The notes beneath the pieces were generated by a model, which did no database searches, was not told the origin of the DNA, and saw only the letters and a program-made list of their open reading frames with translations. A stretch of 64,000 nt of DNA from Blastocatellia bacterium AA13 (lineage in GTDB: Bacteria; Acidobacteriota; Blastocatellia; UBA7656), in assembly GCA_003222245.1 (NCBI GenBank), contig QHVH01000004.1, positions 1 through 64,000 of the forward strand, written 5' to 3'. Made by a program: the position numbers and the translations under genes. Below, piece after piece: positions 56,132 to 63,576 of this stretch; the first letter of the stretch is position 1; each line of letters begins with the position of its first letter.

Positions 56132-56485
56132 TTAGTTTCCTACGAGCTTTCTGCCAAGCGCCATCCCGACTGCAACCACCGTCTCGGAAGGACGCAGAGG
56201 ACGCGTACCGCTCGGAATCTCGAGATAGCCCGGCGAGTACTGGAGCCCAAGGCGCGTCTGGCCTTCTTCTTCAATCAAAACGATGTCACCCGATCCCGAG
56301 CTTTGCCCGTAGCAGAACATTATTATGTCTCCCTGGCGAAGGCCTTTTTCGGGCCACGGGTTGTTCACCGTCACACATTCGTAGTCGGCTTCGGCAAGAC
56401 CGAGCACGCTGCAAAAAACATCCTCGTGATCGACAAACACTTTTAGACGCCGGTTGTGATCCGCCGGAACTACATCGTCTTCCAT
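56132..56485 (-). CDS. S24/LexA-like beta-domain protein lacking catalytic Ser and Lys
   Basis: A 117-residue protein (start 56485; frame open to 56587 but the extension is unlike protein). The pattern ADYECVTVNNPWPEKGLRQG then DIIMF, GDIVLIEEEGQTRLGLQY and VVAVGMALGRKL resembles the S24 peptidase fold of LexA/UmuD, including the 'GD' turn. Where the family has Ser-Met the sequence reads NNPW, and no Lys stands in the general-base region. There is no DNA-binding domain. So it is likely a non-catalytic relative. The likeness is by motif reading only and moderate. Confidence 0.55.
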   Translation of the reverse strand: MEDDVVPADHNRRLKVFVDHEDVFCSVLGLAEADYECVTVNNPWPEKGLRQGDIIMFCYGQSSGSGDIVLIEEEGQTRLGLQYSPGYLEIPSGTRPLRPSETVVAVGMALGRKLVGN

Positions 56486-56637
56486 ACTCGGGCGCGGCCC
56501 CCTCTCTACGCGATCTCGATTTGCAGCGTCCAGTCTACACCAGGAGATGGAAACTTGTAGACCACGGCAGCGCCCTTTAGTATGCATCGTGCGCGTCCCG
56601 CTTTAAAAGATAAGACAAGACAAGAGGAAACTGGATT

Positions 56638-57750
56638 ATGAGCAATGAAACGAAACAAGATGGCGATCTACCCGTTGGAATAGGCCGATTGAGATCCATA
56701 ATTCGGCGAACACCCCCGAGGCTCGCGCTCATTTCGGAAGAGAATGCGGGCCGAAGGCCGTCGCCGAAGCAGTGGTCGATCAAGGAAGAGCTTGGACACC
56801 TGATCGATTCGGCGGCCAACAATCATCGCCGCATTATCGTCGTCCAGCTCGAAGATTCACCGGCGCTCCCCGGATACGATGGCGATGGATGGGCTTCGCT
56901 CAACAGCTACGCGACTCGAGCTTGGGCGGAGCTGGTCGATTTGTGGAGAGCGTTCAACGTGCAGCTTCTTGCGGCCGCGGAAGCGGCTCCCGCATCGGCG
57001 TGGTCCCGGACTTGTACAATCGGCGGCAGTGATTCGCTGACGCTTCGGTTTGTGATCGACGATTATGTGGATCACATGATGGGCCACTTGCGCCATATCG
57101 GACTGGAGGCGTCGGATCTCGAAGTGGACGGCGCTGAATTAGAGTATCCGGAAAAGCCGGCTCCGGCGGCGGTTCCAATCAACTCGCTGATCGACCGTAG
57201 ATGGAGCCCGAGATTGTTCGCCAAAGAGCGCCGCGTCGAGAAAGAAGCGATATTGATCCTGCTCGAGTCGGCTCGCTGGGCGCCCTCCTGTTTCAACGAG
57301 CAGCCGGCGAGGTATCTCGTATTCGACGGCTCGGATTCTGAAGCGCTCGATCGCGCTCGGAATTGCCTTGTCGAAGGGAATGCCTGGGCGCGCGAGGCGC
57401 CTTTGCTGATGCTGTCGGTAGCGCGCGACAACTTCACTTTTAACGAGAGTCCGAACCGGCATGCGCAGCACGATGTCGGGCTTGCGAGCGAGAACCTGGT
57501 GCTGGCGGCTGTGGATCTTGGGCTCGCGGCTCATCAAATGGCGGGGTTCGACCTCGAGCGCTCGCGAACTGAATTCAAAATACCGAGCGGATTCACTCCG
57601 ATGGCGATGATTGCGATCGGCTATCCATATCACGGCGATCTGGCGTCCTTGGACGAGAAAACACGAACAAGAGAATTGGCGCCTCGAAGTCGCAAATCAA
57701 TCGGCGAGATTGCCTTCGAAGGCACGTGGGACAAAGCCTACGAGGGATAG
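56638..57750 (+). CDS. Fusion of a DinB-like domain with a nitroreductase domain
   Basis: A 370-residue protein. Residues ~1-165 form a DinB-like four-helix bundle (PKQWSIKEELGHLIDSAANN, VIDDYVDHMMGHLRHIG; His residues for a metal site in place). Residues ~180-370 are a nitroreductase domain (INSLIDRRWSPRLF, LILLESARWAPSCFNEQPAR, HDVGLASENLVLAAVDLGLA, KIPSGFTPMAMIAIGYP) that would bind FMN. The order suggests a metal- or thiol-dependent step linked to flavin-dependent reduction, for example detoxification, which is inference. Ribosome binding site AGAGGAAA. Both parts have family-typical length, so this is not a frameshift artefact. Confidence 0.87.
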   Translation: MSNETKQDGDLPVGIGRLRSIIRRTPPRLALISEENAGRRPSPKQWSIKEELGHLIDSAANNHRRIIVVQLEDSPALPGYDGDGWASLNSYATRAWAELVDLWRAFNVQLLAAAEAAPASAWSRTCTIGGSDSLTLRFVIDDYVDHMMGHLRHIGLEASDLEVDGAELEYPEKPAPAAVPINSLIDRRWSPRLFAKERRVEKEAILILLESARWAPSCFNEQPARYLVFDGSDSEALDRARNCLVEGNAWAREAPLLMLSVARDNFTFNESPNRHAQHDVGLASENLVLAAVDLGLAAHQMAGFDLERSRTEFKIPSGFTPMAMIAIGYPYHGDLASLDEKTRTRELAPRSRKSIGEIAFEGTWDKAYEG

Positions 57751-57965
57751 GCGCCGGTGAGTAGGTGTCAGGTCTCAGGTGTCGACGAGTACAAGGTTTG
57801 AGGCCGGGGCTCGGAGACTGCATATAAGAGGCTGCGTAGGAACCTCAACAAGATATTCAGCCGCGTCAAATTTTTCTAACCTGTCATGCTTCATAGCGAG
57901 ATTTGATTGGCCTTTCGGAGGCGTTGGCTGACGTGATCCTCCTGGTCCAATCCACCGTTCATAGC

Positions 57966-58054
57966 AGGACAAAAATGTCCTATCTCTTTCCTCTCTTCTT
58001 CACAAACGTTTAGCAACGAACGCCGCGAAACGGCGTGGACAATAAAGTCCTATC
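57966..58054 (+). repeat. Two copies of GGACA-N-TGTCC-like inverted repeat
   Basis: Copy 1 is AGGACA-AAAA-TGTCCT (57966-57981), a perfect 6-base palindrome. Copy 2 is GGAC-AATAAA-GTCC (58037-58050). Both continue with TATC and match over 18 bases with three differences (GGACAAAAATGTCCTATC and GGACAATAAAGTCCTATC). They start 70 bases apart, about seven helical turns, 171-184 and 101-114 bases before the first start codon. Possible operator sites or a small REP-type element. Confidence 0.65.
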
Positions 58055-58086
58055 GAAGCCGCCGCGCAGAACCTGCCTTCAACGAT

Positions 58087-58114
58087 TAGAGCCCCATTAG
58101 AGCCCGATAGAGCC
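58087..58114 (+). promoter_or_regulatory. Three helically phased TAGAGCC direct repeats
   Basis: TAGAGCC occurs at 58087-58093, 58098-58104 and 58108-58114, with steps of 11 and 10 bases, one per DNA turn. They lie 37-64 bases before the start codon at 58151, so a protein bound there would be next to a promoter. Candidate activator or repressor site for the operon. Confidence 0.5.
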
Positions 58115-58150
58115 ATGGTTCGCGCTTTGCACTAGACGACTCGCGAGGCG

Positions 58151-58465
58151 ATGGAAAGGGTGAAGTGCGATAGCGAATCAGAGCGGTCACGGATAGCGCA
58201 GGACATCCTGGCTTATCTTTCGGAGAACCCGGACGCCGAAGACACGCTGCCGGGAATCGTGGAGTGGTGGCTGCTGGCCGAGCACGTCAAGCGCCGAACC
58301 GAGGCCGTTAAAGAAGCGATCGCCGGGCTTGTACAGGATGGATTGATAATCGAAAACACCGGCCTCGATCTACAGGCCCATTACAAGATCAACGCTGAAA
58401 AAACGGCGGAAATCATGGCGTTGGTTGACACGGATTCAAGCGATTCCGACGAAGACATTCACTGA
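58151..58465 (+). CDS. Small winged-helix-like protein, first gene of the injection-system-type operon
   Basis: A 104-residue acidic protein. Residues ~10-85 read as a helix-turn-helix/winged-helix unit: RIAQDILAYLSENPDAEDTL, VEWWLLAEHVKRRTEAVKEA, LVQDGLIIENTG, followed by HYKINAEKTAEI. The tail (DTDSSDSDEDIH) is strongly acidic. The next gene starts 19 bases after its stop. It could be a local regulator or a small adaptor; with an acidic tail, DNA binding is not certain. Family not recognised with confidence. Confidence 0.75.
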   Translation: MERVKCDSESERSRIAQDILAYLSENPDAEDTLPGIVEWWLLAEHVKRRTEAVKEAIAGLVQDGLIIENTGLDLQAHYKINAEKTAEIMALVDTDSSDSDEDIH

Positions 58466-58484
58466 ACCGCGGCGGAAAAAGAGA

Positions 58485-60701
58485 ATGACGGCTACAGCGG
58501 AAAGCGCCGAAGCGCAGCGTCCATACTCGAGCAATCTCGAACACCTCGAAGACGAGTTGCGCAGGTTGAACCTCTTAATCCGTCTTCGACTTTCAGAGCA
58601 TACCGGAGAAGAAACACGAGGGCCGTTGGATCAGTTCAAGGGCCTGATTCTGACTGACTCGGAAATTGCGCGACTGCTGAGAGAGATGATCGAACCTCGA
58701 GCAATTGAGAGCGCTGAGCCGGAGAGAAGCAGCCTGCTTGCCGGGCTGGGCGTGACGGATTCGCAAATCGAAGCCAGACTCGAGGCGAGCCGTCAGGCCG
58801 GAACCTATCTCGCGCTTCCGCGTCTTTCCGAACTCTTCAATCTCGGCAGGTTGGAACAGCAATGCCTGTTGATTGGGTTGGCTCCGGAGATTGATCGAAG
58901 ATACGAAAAGCTCTACGCGTATCTTCATGACGATGTCACTCAGAAAAAGCCAAGCATCGATCTAGCTCTGTCGCTCACGACAAGCTCGCCGCAGGAGAAG
59001 CTGACGGGCCGATCCATATTCGGACCGCGGGCTCCGCTCGCGAAATACAGGCTGATCCATGTGAACGATGGCTCGACCGAAGGCGCGCCCCTGCTCGCGC
59101 CTTTGTTATCGCGCTCGTTCAAGATCGACGACCGTATCGCGGAGCTGCTGCTTGGCACGGCGGGCGCGGGCAGTCCGCTGGACTCGATTACATCGCTCGT
59201 ATCGGGAGAGCGTCTCGCGATTAGCGAAGCTTACGATCAAGTGCTCGCGAACATCATCAACGTTGTTCGCTCGCGTTTCCGCGACGAGCGAGCCTTCGAA
59301 GGAAGACTGGTCCTTCATTTGAACGGACCGTACGGGTCGGGCAAGCGCTGTGTTGCCGAAGGCCTCGCCTATGAATTTGGACTGCCTCTTCTGATCGTAG
59401 ACGCCGAGAAGATGATCGACGGAGGCCTGCCGCTGGATGAGTACGCCAGACTGGCCGGCCGAGAAGCGGTGCTGCTCCCCGCGATACTTTGCTTTGAGAA
59501 TTTCGACGCGCTGCTTGCCGATGAGCGAACAAGATCAAAGGTTGAACGAATAGTCGACGCAGCGGCGCAGTGCTCGGCTATCACTCTGCTGCTCGGCCGA
59601 CTGCCTTGGAGGCCGCTGGATTCCTCTCGCCGATTTGAGTTTGTCGAAACCGCGATGCCTGAGGCTGACGATGCGGCTCGCGCAAGATTCTGGCGCGATC
59701 TGACTTCGCGCGACGAACTGGAAAACGGAATCGATTTCGAAGCCCTTGCAAGCAGGTTTCGGTTCACCCGCGGACAGATCAGGGACGCGATAGCGACGGC
59801 GCGAAGCGCTGCTCAATTCGAAGGCGATCGCGGCGGAATACTGACGATGTCGAGTCTCGCGGCTGCCTGCCGCGCTCACTCCGGCCAGAAGCTGAATGAT
59901 CTCGCGCGGAAAGTCGAGCCGTCTTACGGATGGAACGATATTGTGCTGTCCGATGAGGTGATGGCGCAGTTGCTCGAGATCTGCCAGCGCGTCGTGCTTC
60001 GGCATCGAGTGATGGGTGACTGGGGCTTCGGCAAGAAGCTGTCAATGGGCAAGGGCGTCAACGCGCTTTTCGCGGGCCCGTCCGGCACCGGCAAGACGAT
60101 GGCGAGCGAAATCCTCGCCCGCGAACTGGAGCTGGATCTCTACAAGATCGATTTATCCGGGGTCGTCAGCAAATACATCGGCGAGACCGAGAAGAACCTC
60201 GACCGGGTGTTCAAGGCCGCGGAGGATGCAAACGCGATTCTATTCTTCGACGAAGCCGACGCGTTGTTCGGGAAGCGATCCGAAGTCCGAGATTCGCACG
60301 ACCGCTACGCCAACATCGAAATCTCCTACCTGCTTCAGAAAATGGAAGAGTATGAGGGGCTCGCGATCCTTGCCACGAATCTGAAAGCCAATCTGGATGA
60401 GTCGTTCACGCGGCGACTGGCGTTCACGGTGCACTTTCCGTTTCCGGATGAGGCGAGCCGTCTGCGCATCTGGCAGCGCGTCTGGCCGGAGGCTGTTCCG
60501 TTGCACGAAACAGTCGATCTGGGCTTGCTTGCGAATCGGTTTAAGTTGAGCGGTGGAAACATCAAGAACATCGCGCTTGCGGCTGCTTTTCTAGCCGCCG
60601 GCGACGGCGGTCTCGTCACGATGCCGCATTTAATACATGCAACGCGCCGCGAGTATCAGAAGCTGGGTAAGCAGCTCGGCGCCGAGCAGCTTGTGGGTTG
60701 A
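58485..60701 (+). CDS. Two-module AAA+ ATPase of the eCIS type
   Basis: A 738-residue protein. The N-terminal region (~1-230) is helical. Module 1 (~250-440) has a Walker A-like GPYGSGKR (281-288) but a degenerate Walker B (ILCFENFDALL, catalytic Asp-Glu replaced by Glu-Asn). Module 2 (~480-738) is canonical: GPSGTGKT (531-538), ILFFDEADALFGKRSEV, DRYANIEISYLLQKMEEYEG, ATNLKANLDESFTRRLAFTV with an Arg finger. This plan fits the AAA+ ATPase encoded in extracellular contractile injection system loci (Afp15/Pvc15 type). Its role there, likely in assembly or effector loading, is not settled. Start 58485 (MTATAESAEA) is preferred over an in-frame start inside the previous gene. Confidence 0.9.
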   Translation: MTATAESAEAQRPYSSNLEHLEDELRRLNLLIRLRLSEHTGEETRGPLDQFKGLILTDSEIARLLREMIEPRAIESAEPERSSLLAGLGVTDSQIEARLEASRQAGTYLALPRLSELFNLGRLEQQCLLIGLAPEIDRRYEKLYAYLHDDVTQKKPSIDLALSLTTSSPQEKLTGRSIFGPRAPLAKYRLIHVNDGSTEGAPLLAPLLSRSFKIDDRIAELLLGTAGAGSPLDSITSLVSGERLAISEAYDQVLANIINVVRSRFRDERAFEGRLVLHLNGPYGSGKRCVAEGLAYEFGLPLLIVDAEKMIDGGLPLDEYARLAGREAVLLPAILCFENFDALLADERTRSKVERIVDAAAQCSAITLLLGRLPWRPLDSSRRFEFVETAMPEADDAARARFWRDLTSRDELENGIDFEALASRFRFTRGQIRDAIATARSAAQFEGDRGGILTMSSLAAACRAHSGQKLNDLARKVEPSYGWNDIVLSDEVMAQLLEICQRVVLRHRVMGDWGFGKKLSMGKGVNALFAGPSGTGKTMASEILARELELDLYKIDLSGVVSKYIGETEKNLDRVFKAAEDANAILFFDEADALFGKRSEVRDSHDRYANIEISYLLQKMEEYEGLAILATNLKANLDESFTRRLAFTVHFPFPDEASRLRIWQRVWPEAVPLHETVDLGLLANRFKLSGGNIKNIALAAAFLAAGDGGLVTMPHLIHATRREYQKLGKQLGAEQLVG

Positions 60702-60714
60702 AACGGATTTCACG

Positions 60715-62124
60715 ATGGGTGGATCGGCTTCAAACAAATCGACTGGTAAGGCTGCCGGGAAAAGCGAGAGCTCGGCCGGAAAGGCGAGCCACTCGCGGCC
60801 GTCAGGTGCGAGTCGTACTCACGATGCGCCGCGGGCTAATTCCGGCGAGCGTGCTCTGGTTGGCTTGCAGCAGAGCATCGGCAATCGAGCGGTCGGCCAT
60901 CTCCTGCAGTCGAATCTCGCGTCCACCAATTCCGCCGGCGAGAAACAGTCTTCTTCGAGCCGTGAACCATCACATCCTCATCCTGCTGACTTTATAAAAC
61001 GGGCTGCGCGCGAATCCGGCGCGCCCCTGGATCAGGAACTGAGATCAAGGATGGAGGACAAGCTCCGTGTCAGGCTCGACACTGTTCGAGTCCACTCGGG
61101 GCCGGACTCGAGGGCAGCAGCGGAAAGCATCGGCGCGCGCGCTTACACCATAGGTTCGGACATCTATCTGGGTAACGCAGCATTTAACGCCGGGGACGGG
61201 GAACGGACTCGCTTGCTAACGCATGAAGCGATTCACACGGTGCAACAAGGGAGCCGGCCTGTCTCGCTTCAAGGCGCGATGCGGATAAGCAATCCAGGGG
61301 ATGCGGCCGAAGTCGAGGCTGACCGCTTGTCCAGATCATTCGCTTCCTCGGGCAGCGGATCGCCGGCGCTGGCACTCAGAAGCGCGATGCGGTCCAAATC
61401 CTGCCGCCACGGTTTGGACCGAGCGACGATTGCGAGGGTCGCTGTCCCAACCGTTCAAAGAGATCTCGTGCTCCCACACAAGCTGCCGGAGGGCGCCTTC
61501 AATATGAATATGAAGACCATCTCAAGACCCGGCGGTAAGAGCGGAATGTACGGCGAGATCAAGTTCATGGCGGATGATACCGCGGCTCCGGATTCAAAGA
61601 ACATCAGACTGCTCCAGGTGGCAAAGACCGTCGATTTATCTACCGGAAAAGACCTTGTCTGGACCGGCGATGAAGCAAATCGGAACAAAGTAATGACCCC
61701 TGCCGGAGCAGCCGGCGTTCAGCAGGGTTTCTTTGTCGATGTAGTGCATAAGACTCGAACTCCGCGCACGAGTAAGACCGATCCCGATGTGTCGCCTTAC
61801 TATATAGACGACTACAAGGCTCTTGGCAGCCCACGCCACAAGGACGGAAGCAAGAAGGGCAAAGCGGTGACCGAAGCGTCGCTGGGCGATTTTCCGGGCT
61901 CCAGTGTCAATATCGAATTTTCGTTTGAAACTGTGGCTATGGATTCCGACAACGGCCACGTGTTCGGCACGGTGATGTGGGGATTCTCAATAACCGACGC
62001 TTCGAAGGGAAAGGTCGAGAAGGAGAGATCGGTAGGCAGAGAGGTAACTCTTAAGTCGACCAATATTGCTATCCAGAAATTCAATGAGTTCTACAGAAAT
62101 CGCGGCTCTTCGACCGCACCGTGA
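60715..62124 (+). CDS. DUF4157 (eCIS-core) protein with HEAIH metalloprotease-type motif and C-terminal cargo-like domain
   Basis: A 469-residue protein starting 13 bases after the ATPase gene. Residues 1-45 are low-complexity Ser/Gly/Lys-rich. The DUF4157 domain (~100-185) has LRSRMEDKLRVRLDTVRVHS, AYTIGSDIYLG and the HEXXH motif HEAIH (170-174) in LLTHEAIHTVQQG, then EVEADRLS. The C-terminal ~240 residues form a separate domain (FNMNMKTISRPGGKSGMYGE, GFFVDVVHKT, VFGTVMWGFSI). DUF4157 is strongly linked to eCIS loci and occurs at the N-terminus of exported cargo or effectors. The C-terminal domain has no recognised enzyme motif. Role as effector is inference. Confidence 0.88.
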   Translation: MGGSASNKSTGKAAGKSESSAGKASHSRPSGASRTHDAPRANSGERALVGLQQSIGNRAVGHLLQSNLASTNSAGEKQSSSSREPSHPHPADFIKRAARESGAPLDQELRSRMEDKLRVRLDTVRVHSGPDSRAAAESIGARAYTIGSDIYLGNAAFNAGDGERTRLLTHEAIHTVQQGSRPVSLQGAMRISNPGDAAEVEADRLSRSFASSGSGSPALALRSAMRSKSCRHGLDRATIARVAVPTVQRDLVLPHKLPEGAFNMNMKTISRPGGKSGMYGEIKFMADDTAAPDSKNIRLLQVAKTVDLSTGKDLVWTGDEANRNKVMTPAGAAGVQQGFFVDVVHKTRTPRTSKTDPDVSPYYIDDYKALGSPRHKDGSKKGKAVTEASLGDFPGSSVNIEFSFETVAMDSDNGHVFGTVMWGFSITDASKGKVEKERSVGREVTLKSTNIAIQKFNEFYRNRGSSTAP

Positions 62125-62146
62125 CGATTCGAATCGGAGGATGGCA

Positions 62147-62794
62147 GTGCCTGATGAGTTCGATGCAGAGATGCGTGTAGCCCTTGACCAGCTTCGCTCC
62201 GAAGACGTGCGGACGCAAAACGAGGGTGTTGCCGCTTTGATTGCGATGGGCGCGAGGCCGGTGCCTGCTCTGCTTGAAATGCTGGAGGAAGAGGGCGCAA
62301 ACCAGGCGCAGATTATGTACGCATTATCCAAGATCGCCGATCCTTCCGCCGCGGCTGCGTTTGAGCGCGGGCTCACAAACGCCGATGAAAGCGTCAGGGC
62401 TTATGCGGCCACTGGCCTCGCCAGAATCGGTGATCCGCGCGCTCTGGCGGCGTGCATCAGCACGATAAATGACGCGGCCGACCCGCTGCATCTTGATATG
62501 ACGCCGTCGGTGTCAGCCCTGGCGGAGATGGGTTTGAAAGCGACCGCGGCAATGCTTGATTTGCTGATGAGCGACGATCTGATGACCCGAATGCACGGCC
62601 AGCGGGCTCTTGAGTTGAGTGTCGCTCTTCGCCACGGATTCCGCCCGGGCGCGGGATTCCCGACACCGGAGGCGGAGGCTCTGGCTCAGGCCGAATGGAA
62701 ATCCAACGGGAACTACGAATATTCATCGAGTACGGCTGCCCGCGCCGAGGCGGTGAACAGATGGCGACGATGGCTTGAGGCCCAGTCCGCGTGA
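62147..62794 (+). CDS. HEAT-repeat protein of the injection-system-type operon
   Basis: A 215-residue alpha-solenoid protein with about five HEAT repeats (LRSEDVRTQNEGVAALIAMG, ALSKIADPSAAAAFERGL, ADESVRAYAATGLARIGDPR, then MTPSVSALAEMGLKA). No signal peptide, so it acts in the cytoplasm. GTG at 62147 has GGAGG seven bases before it; an ATG at 62141 is also in frame but stands directly on the Shine-Dalgarno sequence. HEAT proteins usually bind other proteins; a chaperone or adaptor for neighbouring products is plausible. C-terminal Trp/Arg-rich end (RWRRWLEAQSA). Confidence 0.82.
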   Translation: MPDEFDAEMRVALDQLRSEDVRTQNEGVAALIAMGARPVPALLEMLEEEGANQAQIMYALSKIADPSAAAAFERGLTNADESVRAYAATGLARIGDPRALAACISTINDAADPLHLDMTPSVSALAEMGLKATAAMLDLLMSDDLMTRMHGQRALELSVALRHGFRPGAGFPTPEAEALAQAEWKSNGNYEYSSSTAARAEAVNRWRRWLEAQSA

Positions 62795-62826
62795 CCGCGA
62801 AGACGGTCAATGGTGAGGAAAACGAA

Positions 62827-63537
62827 ATGAACGAGCAATTGGTGACTGAATGCGCGGCAGGAGCGCCGGGCTTGTCGCCCGAAGCCGCCTTGATTCAACT
62901 GGAACGCCAGATCGAGCGCGGAAGCCTGTTCACTCACACGGCGCTTGGCCGAACCACCGAACGTCTCGGCGAAGTTGAATCATTTGTCTATGGTCTCATC
63001 GACGCGCTGATTGCAAAAGGAATCGTCTCATCGGACGACATATCAACAGCGATGAAGAATATTCAGGAGTTGATGCCTGGTGTCGGCGAACCTCCGATGA
63101 TCGGAGCGGCTATCCGCCCAGCCGAAACTGAGCAGGATTCGAGCGAGCCGGCGACCGTCGACTGCGACGCCAGAATGCATATCTGCCATTCAGTGTGCTG
63201 CAAACTCGACTTCGCTCTGAGCGCGCAGGAGATCGAAACCGGCAGCCTGAAGTGGGACCTGGGCCGTCCCTACTTCATCCGTCACGAAGCCGACGGCTTA
63301 TGCACGCACAATGATCGAGCAACCGGCGGATGCTCGGTCTACGCCGACAGGCCGTCGATCTGCCGAAAATACAGTTGTGAACACGATGACCGAATCTGGA
63401 AGGACTTTGAAAGGATGGAACTCAACCACGAATGGCTGTCAGAGCATCTTTCGGAGTCAAGGCCGCGCGCCCTGAGGGTTTTGATGCAGAACCGGATTCC
63501 CAACCAGCCTCGATGCGGCGAGGCAGCCCAATTGTAG
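62827..63537 (+). CDS. Cys-cluster protein with YkgJ-type (CxxCxxCC-like) metal-binding domain
   Basis: A 236-residue protein. N-terminal ~110 residues are helical (SPEAALIQLERQIERGSLFT, AIKN-type helices around 'AMKNIQELMPGV'). The C-terminal part has the YkgJ pattern CDARMHICHSVCCKLDFALS, GLCTHND, GCSVYADRPSICRKYSC, about nine Cys that would hold zinc or an iron-sulfur centre. Starts at 62827 after GAGGAAA; a GTG at 62791 overlapping the previous stop is possible. The partner in the operon is unknown, but a metal protein inside an eCIS-type locus could modify a structural subunit. Confidence 0.84.
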   Translation: MNEQLVTECAAGAPGLSPEAALIQLERQIERGSLFTHTALGRTTERLGEVESFVYGLIDALIAKGIVSSDDISTAMKNIQELMPGVGEPPMIGAAIRPAETEQDSSEPATVDCDARMHICHSVCCKLDFALSAQEIETGSLKWDLGRPYFIRHEADGLCTHNDRATGGCSVYADRPSICRKYSCEHDDRIWKDFERMELNHEWLSEHLSESRPRALRVLMQNRIPNQPRCGEAAQL

Positions 63538-63576
63538 AGGCCGCTGTCCGCAATAAGCGCCCTAAGCGACAAAAGG

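Larger units (their letters stand above)
57751..58150. other. Intergenic control region ahead of the injection-system-type operon
   Basis: Four hundred bases with no gene. It contains two similar inverted repeats and a phased triple direct repeat (listed separately). No consensus -35/-10 pair stood out, so the operon may depend on an activator or an alternative sigma factor. Confidence 0.5.
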
